Assembly: GCF_003867075.1 (NCBI RefSeq)
Contig: NZ_CP032544.1
Location: 2,722,001-2,786,000, forward strand
DNA from: Tenacibaculum mesophilum
GTDB taxonomy: Bacteria > Bacteroidota > Bacteroidia > Flavobacteriales > Flavobacteriaceae
Reading direction: 5' to 3'
DNA length: 64,000 nucleotides
Below the pieces are notes generated by a model. It saw only the letters and a list, made by a program, of their open reading frames with translations, did not search any database and was not told the origin of the DNA. Shown in pieces: positions 17,466 through 25,719 of this stretch (positions are counted from its first letter, which is position 1; each line of letters opens with the position of its first letter). A program made the position numbers and the translations under genes.

Positions 17466-17936
17466 ATGGGAATTTTTTCATTTATTAAAAATGCCGGGGC
17501 AAAAGTATTCGGTATCGGGAAAACAACTGAAGAAGAAGCTACAGAGAAAGCTGCAAAATTAGTAGATGCAGTAAATAAATTAGAGCTTTCTGTTGAAAAC
17601 TTAGCTGTTAATGTGGAAGATGATAAGGCCACAGTAACAGGAGAAGCAGCAGATTTAGCTACTAAAGAAAAAGTAGTTTTAGTAGTGGGTAATACGGAGG
17701 GGATTGCTTCTGTAGAAGACAATATGACCGTTAAAGAAGTTGAAGTTATCGAAGAAGCTGCTATGGCACAATTTCACACTGTAGTAAGTGGAGACTCATT
17801 AAGTAAAATTGCAAAAGAATTTTATGGAGATGCTATGAAGTATCCAGTAATTTTCGAAGCAAATAAACCAATGTTAACACACCCTGATAAAATTTATCCA
17901 GGACAAGTATTAAGAATACCACCTTTAGTGGACTAA
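17466..17936 (+). CDS. kbp: BON-LysM protein, Kbp (YgaU)-like
   Basis: The 156-residue protein closely follows the layout of E. coli Kbp, a cytoplasmic potassium-binding protein. There is a short N-terminal segment MGIFSFIKNAGAKVFG, a BON domain (about 22-95, with VNVEDDKATVTGEA and VVGNTEGIASVEDNM) and a C-terminal LysM domain (about 103-155, with HTVVSGDSLSKIAKEFYGD and IFEANKPMLTHPDKIYPGQV). There is no signal peptide despite the LysM domain, in agreement with a cytosolic K+-sensing role. It has its own terminator and probably its own promoter, so it is monocistronic. Function is inferred from overall similarity to Kbp. Confidence 0.88.
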   Translation: MGIFSFIKNAGAKVFGIGKTTEEEATEKAAKLVDAVNKLELSVENLAVNVEDDKATVTGEAADLATKEKVVLVVGNTEGIASVEDNMTVKEVEVIEEAAMAQFHTVVSGDSLSKIAKEFYGDAMKYPVIFEANKPMLTHPDKIYPGQVLRIPPLVD

Positions 17937-17960
17937 TCAAAAGTTAATCAGCCAAAGGAA

Positions 17961-17987
17961 AAGCACTGCATTTGCAGTGCTTTTTTA
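17961..17987 (+). terminator. Terminator after the Kbp-like gene
   Basis: A perfect ten-bp stem AAGCACTGCA (17961-17970) / TGCAGTGCTT (17973-17982) with a two-base spacer, followed by T residues. Confidence 0.9.
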
Positions 17988-18088
17988 GTTTAAGTAAAAA
18001 TGATATTTAAAGATTGGTATGAGGTAAAATAGTAGTAAAAAAGAATAAAATTATCATCATATTTGCACCTGTTTTTAAAACCATAAAA

Positions 18089-18988
18089 ATGAATCAAAGA
18101 GCGTTAGCACTTACAGCAGCTTCAATCGCAACACTTATTTACGGGGTTACATTTACAGTAGCTAAAGAAGTGATGGAGGGATATATTCAACCATTTGGTT
18201 TTATATTGCTTCGTGTTGGTGGGGCTACTATGATTTTTTGGCTGTTAGGACTTTTTGTAAAAGCACCATCTATTGAGAAAGCAGATTATAAAAAAGTAGC
18301 GATGGCAGCTTTTTTTGGCATTGCTTTCAATATGCTTACGTTTTTTAAAGGGTTAAGTTATACCACACCAATCAATGCATCAGTTATGATGGTAACTACT
18401 CCTATTTTAGTATTAATTTTTGCTAGTATTCTTTTAAAAGAGAAATTAGTTTTAAGAAAAATAGCAGGAGTTATAGTTGGTATGGTAGGAGCCATAATTT
18501 TAATAGCTTACGGGAATCCACTTAAAGGAGATGCAACTAATATGGTGCTAGGAAACTTTTTAGTATTCATTAATGCAGCATCGTATGGTATGTATTTGGT
18601 GGTTGTAAAAAAACTAATAGCAAAATACAACCCTATTGTTTTTGTTAAGTGGTTATATCTTTTTGGATTGATAATGGTACTACCTTTTGGTTTTTCTGAA
18701 CTGTTAGAGGTACAGTGGCAAACAATGCCTGTTTCAATTTTCTTAAAAGTAGGTTTTGTAGTATTATTCACTACTTGTATTACTTACTTGTTTAACTTAT
18801 TTGCATTATCAAAATTAAAACCAACCACAGTAAGTGTTTTTATGTATTTACAACCTGTGGTAGCAGCTATTTACGCATTGATTGTAGGTAGTGATCATTT
18901 AGATTTGGTTAAAATAGGAGCTGCATTATTAATCTTTTTAGGAGTATTTTTGGTAACCAAACGTCCAACAGAAACTCCCAATAAATAA
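18089..18988 (+). CDS. DMT superfamily (EamA) transporter
   Basis: A 299-residue inner-membrane protein with ten predicted helices arranged as two EamA repeats. The first starts at about residue 7 (ALTAASIATLIYGVTFTVAK) and ends with VLIFASILLKEKL. The second starts at about 150 (MVLGNFLVFINAASYGMYLV) and ends with AIYALIVGSDHL. The Pro and Glu residues in the repeated LLKEKL-like turns fit the family. Drug/metabolite transporters of this type export small organic molecules, and the substrate cannot be predicted from sequence. It stands between the Kbp-like gene and yicC with its own short upstream region. Confidence 0.9.
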   Translation: MNQRALALTAASIATLIYGVTFTVAKEVMEGYIQPFGFILLRVGGATMIFWLLGLFVKAPSIEKADYKKVAMAAFFGIAFNMLTFFKGLSYTTPINASVMMVTTPILVLIFASILLKEKLVLRKIAGVIVGMVGAIILIAYGNPLKGDATNMVLGNFLVFINAASYGMYLVVVKKLIAKYNPIVFVKWLYLFGLIMVLPFGFSELLEVQWQTMPVSIFLKVGFVVLFTTCITYLFNLFALSKLKPTTVSVFMYLQPVVAAIYALIVGSDHLDLVKIGAALLIFLGVFLVTKRPTETPNK

Positions 18989-18991
18989 ACG

Positions 18992-18999
18992 TATCTTTG
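18992..18999 (+). promoter_or_regulatory. -7 box of the yicC-gmk-nadD operon
   Basis: TATCTTTG, an exact TAnnTTTG match, 20 bp before the yicC ATG and 3 bp after the stop of the transporter gene. It would start the yicC-gmk-nadD transcript. The -33 region is poor. Confidence 0.55.
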
Positions 19000-19019
19000 C
19001 GGATTATTAAACCGAAGTT

Positions 19020-19886
19020 ATGATACAGTCAATGACGGGTTACGGTAAATCCGTACTACATTTACCCTCTAAAAAAGTAACAATCGAAATTAAATCTTTA
19101 AACAGTAAAAACTTAGATTTAAATACTAGAATTCCTTCATATTACAGAGAAAAAGAACTCAATGTTCGAAAAAAACTAGCAAGTAACTTGGTAAGAGGTA
19201 AAGTGGATTTTTCTATTTATGTGGAAATGACTGCAGATGAAACTTCAACTACGGTGAATACAGGTGTGGTACGAGAGTACATGCAGCAATTAAGAAATGT
19301 AACTCAAGTAGGAACTTCAGATGATGTTGAGTTAATGAAAATGGCTGTTAGAATGCCAGATGCTTTAAAAACAGAGCGTGAAGAGTTAGATGAAGAAGAG
19401 TGGAAGCAAATAGATACTCATATTGACGAAGCTTTAAAAGAAATTATTCAATATAGAACTGACGAAGCAAAATCGTTAGAAGAAGATTTTAAAACAAGAA
19501 TACTAAATATTCAATCTGCTTTAGAAGAAGTTAAAAAGTTAGATGGTGATAGAATAGAGCATGTTAAAGAACGCTTACAAAAAGCATTAACAGATTTAAA
19601 AGTTGAGGTTGATGAAAATCGTTTTGAACAAGAGCTGATTTATTATTTAGAAAAGTTAGATATTAACGAAGAAAAAGTACGTTTAGCTAATCACTTAGAG
19701 TATTTTTTACAGCAATTAGCAACAGAAGATTCCAATGGAAAAAAATTAGGATTTATCGTACAAGAAATCGGAAGAGAAATCAACACAACAGGATCAAAAG
19801 CTAATTTTGCACCAATGCAAAAATTAGTCATCCAAATGAAAGACGAGTTAGAAAAAATAAAAGAACAAATTTTAAACGTTTTATAA
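19020..19886 (+). CDS. YicC/YloC family endoribonuclease
   Basis: The 288-residue cytosolic protein starts with the family hallmark MIQSMTGYGKS and has NSKNLDLNTRIP near residue 30. A central coiled-coil region (about 150-195) is followed by the C-terminal DUF1732 block ending in GKKLGFIVQEIGREINTTGSKA. Members of this family have been shown to act as endoribonucleases in RNA turnover. The gene lies 2 bp before gmk, a neighbourhood widely conserved in bacteria, and the operon continues into nadD. Confidence 0.93.
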   Translation: MIQSMTGYGKSVLHLPSKKVTIEIKSLNSKNLDLNTRIPSYYREKELNVRKKLASNLVRGKVDFSIYVEMTADETSTTVNTGVVREYMQQLRNVTQVGTSDDVELMKMAVRMPDALKTEREELDEEEWKQIDTHIDEALKEIIQYRTDEAKSLEEDFKTRILNIQSALEEVKKLDGDRIEHVKERLQKALTDLKVEVDENRFEQELIYYLEKLDINEEKVRLANHLEYFLQQLATEDSNGKKLGFIVQEIGREINTTGSKANFAPMQKLVIQMKDELEKIKEQILNVL

Positions 19887-19888
19887 AA

Positions 19889-20491
19889 ATGTCGAAAGAG
19901 TTTAAAGGGAAATTATTTGTGTTTTCAGCACCATCAGGTTCAGGTAAAACTACTATTGTACGTCATTTGTTGGCAAAAGAACGTTTTAATTTGGAGTTTT
20001 CAATCTCAGCTACTTCAAGAGCTCCAAGAGGAGAAGAAGTTGATGGAAAAGATTATTATTTTATCTCTGCAAAAGAATTCAAGCAAAAAATAAAAAATGA
20101 CGAGTTTTTAGAGTGGGAAGAAGTGTATCGTGATAACTTTTATGGAACGTTAAAAACAGAAGTTGAACGAATTTGGGCGCAAGGAAAACATGTAATTTTT
20201 GATATTGATGTTGTTGGAGGTTTACGTATTAAGAAGAAATTTCCAGAAGAAACCTTAGCTGTGTTTGTAAAGCCACCAAGTGTTGATGAGCTAAAAATTC
20301 GTTTAAAGAAAAGAAGTACCGAAAGCGAAGACAAGATTAACATGCGTATTGCTAAAGCTTCGGTAGAATTAGCAACAGCACCACAGTTTGATAAAATCAT
20401 TAAAAACTACGACTTACCTGTAGCATTACAAGAAGCGGAAGATTTAGTAGATGATTTTTTAGGAATAAAAAAGAAAGTGAAAAACGGATAA
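19889..20491 (+). CDS. gmk: Guanylate kinase
   Basis: Cytosolic enzyme phosphorylating GMP to GDP with ATP. The 200 residues are typical. The P-loop is SAPSGSGKTT (about 13-22). The GMP-binding region has SATSRAPRGEEVDGKDYYF and EEVYRDNFYGT, and VIFDIDVVGG follows. The lid and C-terminal part (LKKRSTESEDKINMRI) are present. It overlaps neither neighbour: 2 bp after yicC and 24 bp before nadD, in one operon. Confidence 0.98.
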   Translation: MSKEFKGKLFVFSAPSGSGKTTIVRHLLAKERFNLEFSISATSRAPRGEEVDGKDYYFISAKEFKQKIKNDEFLEWEEVYRDNFYGTLKTEVERIWAQGKHVIFDIDVVGGLRIKKKFPEETLAVFVKPPSVDELKIRLKKRSTESEDKINMRIAKASVELATAPQFDKIIKNYDLPVALQEAEDLVDDFLGIKKKVKNG

Positions 20492-20515
20492 AGAATAAGT
20501 CTAGTATCTATAAAT

Positions 20516-21100
20516 ATGAAAAACATCGGATTATACTTCGGAACTTTTAATCCAATTCATATAGGGCATTTAATTATAGCCAATCATATGGTTGAGTATT
20601 CTGATTTAGATGAAATTTGGATGGTGGTTACGCCTCATAACCCTTTTAAAAAGAAAAGCTCACTGTTAGATAACCATCATCGTTTAGATATGGTATATTT
20701 TGCTACAGAAGAATATGAGAAGATTCAACCATCAGATATAGAGTTTAGGCTTCCTCAACCAAATTATACTATAAATACCTTAGCACATATTTCTGAAAAA
20801 CACCCTAGTTATAACTTTAGCCTAATTATGGGAGAAGACAACCTAAAAAGTTTGCATAAATGGAAAAACTATGAGGCAATTTTAGAAGATTATAATATTT
20901 ATGTTTACCCTAGGGTTTCTGAAGGAATTGTTGAAAGCCAGTTTAAAAATCACAAAAAAATTCATAGAGTTGAAGCTCCAATAATAGAAATTTCTTCAAC
21001 CATGATTCGCAAAGCCATAAAAGAAGAAAAAAACTGTAAACCTTTGTTGTCTCAAAAGGTTTGGAAGTATATTGATGAGATGAATTTTTATAAAAAATAG
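20516..21100 (+). CDS. nadD: Nicotinate-nucleotide adenylyltransferase
   Basis: Adenylylates nicotinate mononucleotide to deamido-NAD in NAD biosynthesis (cytosol). The 194 residues are the usual length. The nucleotidyltransferase signature GTFNPIHIGH is at 9-18, the substrate region contains MVVTPHNPFKKK, and the second signature ISSTMIRKAIKEEK is near the C terminus. It is probably cotranscribed with yicC and gmk (24-bp gap). The next gene has its own -7 box. Confidence 0.97.
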   Translation: MKNIGLYFGTFNPIHIGHLIIANHMVEYSDLDEIWMVVTPHNPFKKKSSLLDNHHRLDMVYFATEEYEKIQPSDIEFRLPQPNYTINTLAHISEKHPSYNFSLIMGEDNLKSLHKWKNYEAILEDYNIYVYPRVSEGIVESQFKNHKKIHRVEAPIIEISSTMIRKAIKEEKNCKPLLSQKVWKYIDEMNFYKK

Positions 21101-21119
21101 TTTCGCCGTTTTTTCGTTG

Positions 21120-21127
21120 TATATTTG
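21120..21127 (+). promoter_or_regulatory. -7 box upstream of the M23 peptidase gene
   Basis: TATATTTG fits the TAnnTTTG consensus and lies 21 bp before the GTG start at 21149. Confidence 0.5.
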
Positions 21128-21148
21128 AAATCCAAACAAGTATAAAAC

Positions 21149-22012
21149 GTGGCAAAAAATAAAAAAAAACGAAAACTTAAACAGAAACTTACCGATAAGT
21201 ATCGTCTAGTAATAATTAATGAAGATACGTTTCAAGAACGATTTTCTTTAAAGCTATCACGATTAAATGTTTTTGTATTTGGAGGAGTGTTTTCTATACT
21301 TCTTATAGTACTCACCACTTTGTTAATTGCTTTTACGGGTATACGTGAATATATACCAGGGTATTCATCAACAGCCTTAAAAAGAAAAGCTACCAGATTA
21401 ACATACGAAGCAGATTCTTTAAAAACTAGACTGTCAGTTATTGAAAGTTACACTAAAGCTTTAAAGCCAGTTTTAACAGGTCAAATTGAGCCCGAAAAGA
21501 TAGACTCCATAACTAAAGAAATGAAAACAATAGCTTTTGATGAAAGTAAATTACAAGCATCAAAGGAGGATTCTTTATTTAGAGAAAAAGTAGAGAGCAA
21601 AGACTTATTTCCTTTGCATAACGGAGGGGCAAATAGAGTTAAAAATGTATTCTTTTCACCTTTAACAGGAAACATATCACAACCGTTCGACGTTAATGAC
21701 AAACATTATGCGATCGATATTGTAGCTAAAACTGGCACGCCTGTAAAAGCCGTAGCAGACGGTACAGTTATTTTAGCAGAATGGACAGCAGAAACAGGGT
21801 ATGTAATAACGATACAACATTCTAACGAATTTATATCAGTATATAAACATAACGGAACTTTGTTAAAACAACAAGGAGACGTCGTAAAGTCTGGAGAAGC
21901 AATAGCAAGTGTAGGTTCCACAGGAGAATTAACTACCGGACCTCATTTACATTTTGAGTTGTGGAATAATGGATTTCCTGTTAACCCAACAAACTATATA
22001 GATTTTCAGTAA
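21149..22012 (+). CDS. M23 (LytM) family peptidase, membrane-anchored
   Basis: The 287 residues start at GTG (21149). The N terminus is very basic (AKNKKKRKLKQK), followed by a membrane helix at about 40-62 (VFGGVFSILLIVLTTLLIAF). A coiled-coil-prone stretch follows, then a C-terminal LytM domain (about 170-285). Zinc ligands appear as HYAIDIVAKTGTPV (His and Asp, with Ala in place of the usual Gly) and GPHLHFELW. It is therefore a likely cell-wall endopeptidase or a peptidase regulator facing the periplasm. The family's other common role, activation of amidases, is used by forms lacking the ligands, which are present here. Confidence 0.93.
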   Translation: MAKNKKKRKLKQKLTDKYRLVIINEDTFQERFSLKLSRLNVFVFGGVFSILLIVLTTLLIAFTGIREYIPGYSSTALKRKATRLTYEADSLKTRLSVIESYTKALKPVLTGQIEPEKIDSITKEMKTIAFDESKLQASKEDSLFREKVESKDLFPLHNGGANRVKNVFFSPLTGNISQPFDVNDKHYAIDIVAKTGTPVKAVADGTVILAEWTAETGYVITIQHSNEFISVYKHNGTLLKQQGDVVKSGEAIASVGSTGELTTGPHLHFELWNNGFPVNPTNYIDFQ

Positions 22013-22025
22013 ATAGAAAAAGAAC

Positions 22026-23522
22026 ATGAGTATAAAATCAATATTAGCAATTCCATTTGCAAAAATTGTCCGTAAACAAGTATATAAATGGGCAAACAAC
22101 CCACATAAAACACAAGAAAAAGTTTTTCAATATTTGGTTACAGAAGGATGTAAAACAGCATTTGGAAAAGATCATGATTTTGTATCAATCAACAATTACG
22201 AAGACTTTAAAAAAAGAGTGCCTATTAACGACTATGAAGGTTTACGTAGTTATGTAGATAGAGTTGTAGCAGGAGAAGAGAATGTTTTGTGGAAAGGAAA
22301 GCCCTTGTATTTTGCCAAAACTTCAGGAACTACTTCAGGAGCCAAATATATTCCTATAAGTAAAGAATCTATGCCCACACATATTAAAGCAGCTCGAAAT
22401 GCTTTGTTGTTTTATATCACAGAAACAAACGATGCTAGCTTTGTTGATGGGAAGATGATTTTTTTACAGGGAAGTCCAGTTTTAGAAGATAAAAACGGCG
22501 TGAAACTAGGGCGGTTAAGTGGAATAGCAGCGCATTATGTTCCAAATTATCTCTTAAAAAATCGTTTACCAAGTTGGGAAACCAACTGTATTGAAGATTG
22601 GGATACCAAAGTAGATAAAGTAGTTGAAGAAACCTTGCCAGAAAACATGTCGGTAATTAGCGGAATTCCATCATGGGTACAAATGTATTTTGAACGACTG
22701 ATTGAGAAAACTGGAAAGACAGTTTCTGAAATTTTTCCAAACTTCAATTTCTTTGTGTATGGAGGTGTAAATTTTGAGCCATACAAGAACAAGTTTGAAG
22801 CGTTAATTGGGAAAAAAATAGACTATGTAGAATTGTATCCAGCATCTGAAGGGTTTATTGCATATCAAGACTCTCAAACCGAAAAAGGAATGTTATTGCA
22901 GTTAAACTCAGGAATGTTTTATGAATTTATTCCAGCAAATGAATTTTTTGATGAGAATCCAACAAGAATATCATTAAAAGACGTTCAATTAGGGGTGAAT
23001 TATGTTATTATTTTAAACACCTCGGCGGGTTTATGGGGGTATAATATTGGTGATACTGTAGAATTTACTTCTTTAAAACCCTACAGAATAAAAGTAACAG
23101 GACGTATAAAACACTTTATCTCTGCTTTTGGTGAGCATGTAATAGGGAAAGAGGTAGAAAAAGCGTTGAATGATGCTATAAAAGGAACTGATGTGAATGT
23201 AAGCGAGTTTACAGTAGCTCCGCAAGTAAATCCTGAAAGTGGATTACCATATCATGAGTGGTTTATTGAGTTTGAAAATGAACCTGAGAATTTGGATGAG
23301 TTAGCATCTAAAATTGATGCTTCTATGCAAGAGCAAAATGTATATTACTTCGATTTAATTGAAGGCAAAATTTTACGTCCTCTTATCATTAGAAAAGTGA
23401 AAAAAGGAGGTTTCCATGAATATATGAAATCCATAGGAAAGTTTGGAGGTCAGAATAAGATTCCACAATTATCAGATAACCGAAAAATTGCGGATGTATT
23501 GCAGAATTTTTTAATTGAATAA
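22026..23522 (+). CDS. GH3 family acyl-acid amidosynthetase-like protein
   Basis: The 498-residue cytosolic protein is of the GH3 family, the ANL-related enzymes that in plants adenylate jasmonate or auxin and join them to amino acids. Adenylation motifs are visible: AKTSGTTSGAKYIPIS (about 97-112), VYGGVNFEPY and ELYPASEGFIAYQ in the middle, and GLWGYNIGDTVEF with VTGRIKHFISAFGEHV toward the C-terminal domain. All expected motifs are intact, so it should be active as an adenylating ligase. The bacterial substrates are not established to my knowledge. It starts 13 bp after the M23 gene and is followed 9 bp later by a MOSC protein, so the three may be cotranscribed. Confidence 0.92.
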   Translation: MSIKSILAIPFAKIVRKQVYKWANNPHKTQEKVFQYLVTEGCKTAFGKDHDFVSINNYEDFKKRVPINDYEGLRSYVDRVVAGEENVLWKGKPLYFAKTSGTTSGAKYIPISKESMPTHIKAARNALLFYITETNDASFVDGKMIFLQGSPVLEDKNGVKLGRLSGIAAHYVPNYLLKNRLPSWETNCIEDWDTKVDKVVEETLPENMSVISGIPSWVQMYFERLIEKTGKTVSEIFPNFNFFVYGGVNFEPYKNKFEALIGKKIDYVELYPASEGFIAYQDSQTEKGMLLQLNSGMFYEFIPANEFFDENPTRISLKDVQLGVNYVIILNTSAGLWGYNIGDTVEFTSLKPYRIKVTGRIKHFISAFGEHVIGKEVEKALNDAIKGTDVNVSEFTVAPQVNPESGLPYHEWFIEFENEPENLDELASKIDASMQEQNVYYFDLIEGKILRPLIIRKVKKGGFHEYMKSIGKFGGQNKIPQLSDNRKIADVLQNFLIE

Positions 23523-23531
23523 AGAAGTAAA

Positions 23532-24098
23532 ATGAAAATTGTAGCCACCAACATAGGAGAAAGAAAAGAAATCGATTGGAAAGGGAAAACCGTTACTACA
23601 GGTATTTTTAAGTTTCCTGTTGAGAAACCTATCTTTTTAGATGTTGAAAAAGTAAAAGATGATGCTATTTGTGATAGAGAATATCATGGAGGAATAGATC
23701 AAGCAGTGTATGCCTATTCAGAGAAGCATTATGCATATTGGAAAGAGTTATACCCAAGTTTAGATTGGAAACATGGAATGTTTGGTGAAAATCTGACTGT
23801 TTCAGATTTAGAGGAAAGTCAATTGCACGTGGGAGATACTTTTAAAGTAGGAGAGGTTATTATTGAAGTAACTAAACCACGTCAACCATGCATGAAGCTA
23901 GGAGTGCGTTTTAATGATATGAAAATCGTAAAACAATTTTGGCAACAAAACATACCAGGAGTTTACTTTAAAATATTGCAAACAGGTTATGTAAAATCAG
24001 GTGATAAGTTTGAGCAAATAAAAAGCTGCCCTCAAAATCCAACCATCGAAGAGGTATATAAGACTAAGAGGGAAGCTAAGTTTACCTCTAAAAAATAA
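23532..24098 (+). CDS. MOSC domain protein, YiiM-like
   Basis: The 188-residue cytosolic protein has a MOSC domain (about 10-165). The marks are DREYHGGIDQAVYAYSEKHYAYW (about 48-70), GMFGENLTVSDL and the conserved Cys in KPRQPCMKLG (Cys about 121). MOSC domains occur in molybdenum-cofactor sulfurases and in the YiiM/YcbX proteins that reduce N-hydroxylated compounds with Moco. It lies 9 bp after the GH3 gene. Its last 11 bp overlap the 3' end of the convergent HD-domain gene. Confidence 0.92.
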   Translation: MKIVATNIGERKEIDWKGKTVTTGIFKFPVEKPIFLDVEKVKDDAICDREYHGGIDQAVYAYSEKHYAYWKELYPSLDWKHGMFGENLTVSDLEESQLHVGDTFKVGEVIIEVTKPRQPCMKLGVRFNDMKIVKQFWQQNIPGVYFKILQTGYVKSGDKFEQIKSCPQNPTIEEVYKTKREAKFTSKK

Positions 24099-24843
24099 AT
24101 TTTTTAGAATCTAAAATATTTTTTGAAGCCATAGAGGCAAATCCCATTTTATATAAAATATCGGCTCTAGTATTTTCTTTATGGTTTAATGTTTCCATAG
24201 TTTCAATAATATCTTCCTTAAAACCATTTCTATGATATGTTTTATGAACTTCTTTAATAAAAGAAGTTGGAACTTGAAAATAGTGTGAACCAATTACATC
24301 CATAGCTGCACCTTTTGAAAGTAGGTAAGCTTCGTTACCAAACTTCTTCTTGTCGACAGTAGGGTATAAGTGCATATCAATAGCAGTTTTAATAGTGGAA
24401 GCTTTATCTTCACTATCGTTTTTCTTCACAAATTCATTTGCGAAAGAGCCTCCGTAATTGGCAAAACATTGTTTACTGCACACATGGTTGTGGGTATCTG
24501 TTAAACCAATATCATGTAGTATTGAGGAAACAAATAGTGACTCTTCATCATAGTGTAGTTTTTCTGAAAGAGCAATACCAGCAGACCAAAAAAAGGTTCT
24601 ATAAGAATGGTAAAGTAATATAGGGTTACATAAATCATTTGCTTCTTCTAAAGCTAGTTTAGATAGCTTAGAGTCAGGAATTTTTATAGTATCAAGATCA
24701 AACTTTATTTTAGATTTAATACCGATTTTATATAATGTTTTAGTGAAACTCTCTTTTAATTTTGAGGTAATTAAAAGCTTTTTAAACTGTTGGATTTCTT
24801 TTCTGTTGAGTACAGATGGACTATAATTATTATGTATTTGCAT
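24088..24843 (-). CDS. HD-domain phosphohydrolase-like protein
   Basis: From the ATG at 24843 it is 251 residues. A longer frame to 24867 would cross the -7 box and is disfavoured. An HD domain lies at about 85-200: LYHSYRTFFWSA supplies the first His, SSILHDIGLTDTHN gives the HD pair and KTAIDMHLYP a further His. It resembles the HD subfamily of cyanamide-hydratase-like proteins, whose members often act on small nitriles or have unknown substrates. It overlaps the MOSC gene tail to tail by 11 bp. A palindrome upstream (24877-24902) and an adjacent TetR gene suggest repression by that regulator. Confidence 0.85.
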   Translation of the reverse strand: MQIHNNYSPSVLNRKEIQQFKKLLITSKLKESFTKTLYKIGIKSKIKFDLDTIKIPDSKLSKLALEEANDLCNPILLYHSYRTFFWSAGIALSEKLHYDEESLFVSSILHDIGLTDTHNHVCSKQCFANYGGSFANEFVKKNDSEDKASTIKTAIDMHLYPTVDKKKFGNEAYLLSKGAAMDVIGSHYFQVPTSFIKEVHKTYHRNGFKEDIIETMETLNHKENTRADILYKMGFASMASKNILDSKKFIF

Positions 24844-24864
24844 TGCTTGTTTTTTAGAACAAAG

Positions 24865-24872
24865 CAAAGATA
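24865..24872 (-). promoter_or_regulatory. -7 box of the HD-domain gene
   Basis: On the minus strand it reads TATCTTTG, an exact TAnnTTTG match, 21 bp before the ATG at 24843. A palindrome lies immediately upstream, over the spacer and -33 region. Confidence 0.6.
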
Positions 24873-24876
24873 AAAC

Positions 24877-24902
24877 AAAAACATACTAACTGGTATGTTT
24901 TT
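24877..24902. promoter_or_regulatory. Palindrome, candidate TetR operator
   Basis: Perfect ten-base arms AAAAACATAC (24877-24886) and GTATGTTTTT (24893-24902) around TAACTG. It starts 4 bp upstream of the -7 box of the HD gene and ends 11 bp from the stop codon of the TetR gene (24914). A repressor bound here would cover the promoter. The same hairpin could instead act as a terminator for the tetR transcript, since a T run follows it on the plus strand and A/T runs flank both arms. Confidence 0.5.
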
Positions 24903-24913
24903 TAGACTTAAGA

Positions 24914-25504
24914 TTATTTTAAAGTAGTTAAGTAAAGTTTTAATTGATTTAAATGATGGGTGTAAGTATCTGTCTTGTTACTTAATTTTCCTAAAGCTCT
25001 AGCTCCCCAATAGCTAGCTATAATAAAATCAGCAACTTCTTCAGCATTAATACTTGAGTTAAAAGTATTATTTTGCTGTTCTTTGGTAATAGAAGTAGCA
25101 ATAGCATTTGTCCATAATGACTTTGCTTCATCAAGAGCTTCTTTAAAATCATTGTCTAAAGGCGACATTTCTTGAATTAAGTTAGCTAGAGGACAACCAT
25201 ATTCTATGGTTAAAAAAGAATTTTGTAAAAGTAATTCTTCAATCATTGTATATAAAGAATCATGTAAACTGGTAGAAGAAGAAAGAAAACTTACAGAAAA
25301 ATCAATGGTTTTGGATTGTATTACCTCTTTAATAACAGCAATTCCCATTTGCTTTTTATTTTTAAAATGATAATAAAAAGCACCTTTTGTTACTTTAGTA
25401 GTCGCTATAATTTCATCAATACTTGTAGATTGATATCCTTTCTTATAAATAAGTTCAAAAGCTTGTTGTAAAATAGTTGCTCTGGTGTTCGCGGATTTCT
25501 TCAT
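24914..25504 (-). CDS. TetR/AcrR family transcriptional regulator
   Basis: The 196 residues have an N-terminal helix-turn-helix (about 8-54): ILQQAFELIYKKGYQSTSID, then KVTKGAFYYHFKNKKQMG, the standard TetR recognition region. The C-terminal domain (ligand/dimer) has YGCPLANLIQEMSPLD and FIIASYWGARALGK, typical of the subgroup with TetR_C of the YcdC/NemR-like type. The ligand is unknown. It is upstream of the HD-domain gene on the same strand, 70 bp apart, and is the likely regulator of that gene through the palindrome between them. Confidence 0.93.
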   Translation of the reverse strand: MKKSANTRATILQQAFELIYKKGYQSTSIDEIIATTKVTKGAFYYHFKNKKQMGIAVIKEVIQSKTIDFSVSFLSSSTSLHDSLYTMIEELLLQNSFLTIEYGCPLANLIQEMSPLDNDFKEALDEAKSLWTNAIATSITKEQQNNTFNSSINAEEVADFIIASYWGARALGKLSNKTDTYTHHLNQLKLYLTTLK

Positions 25505-25605
25505 TTGTTGTAGCTTGCTCTTTATTAATTTACATACAGCACAAATTTACTATTATGTATATAACAAAGTAGTGTAAAGACTACAATTTAGGTTAAAAAG
25601 AAGTT

Positions 25606-25719
25606 TTAGTTAGGAGCATTCCATCCGTGTATGAAGTTCTCAGTAATAAAACTGAAGAATTTAAAAGTCAACACTATTACAAAAAGCGCTATGATTACTT
25701 TAAATATTTTCTTATTCAT
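25606..25719 (-). CDS. Small single-pass membrane peptide overlapping the S41 protease stop
   Basis: A 37-codon ORF not previously listed as a gene. The ATG at 25719 overlaps the end of the S41 peptidase gene (its TAA is 25712-25714), so it is probably translated by coupling from the same mRNA. The peptide starts MNKKIFKVIIALFVIVLTFK, a basic N terminus with one hydrophobic segment (residues 5-18), and continues FFSFITENFIHGW before ending NAPN. This fits a small inner-membrane protein. No family is recognised. Evidence is the overlap, basic-then-hydrophobic design and normal codon use. It is short enough that chance cannot be excluded. Confidence 0.55.
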   Translation of the reverse strand: MNKKIFKVIIALFVIVLTFKFFSFITENFIHGWNAPN

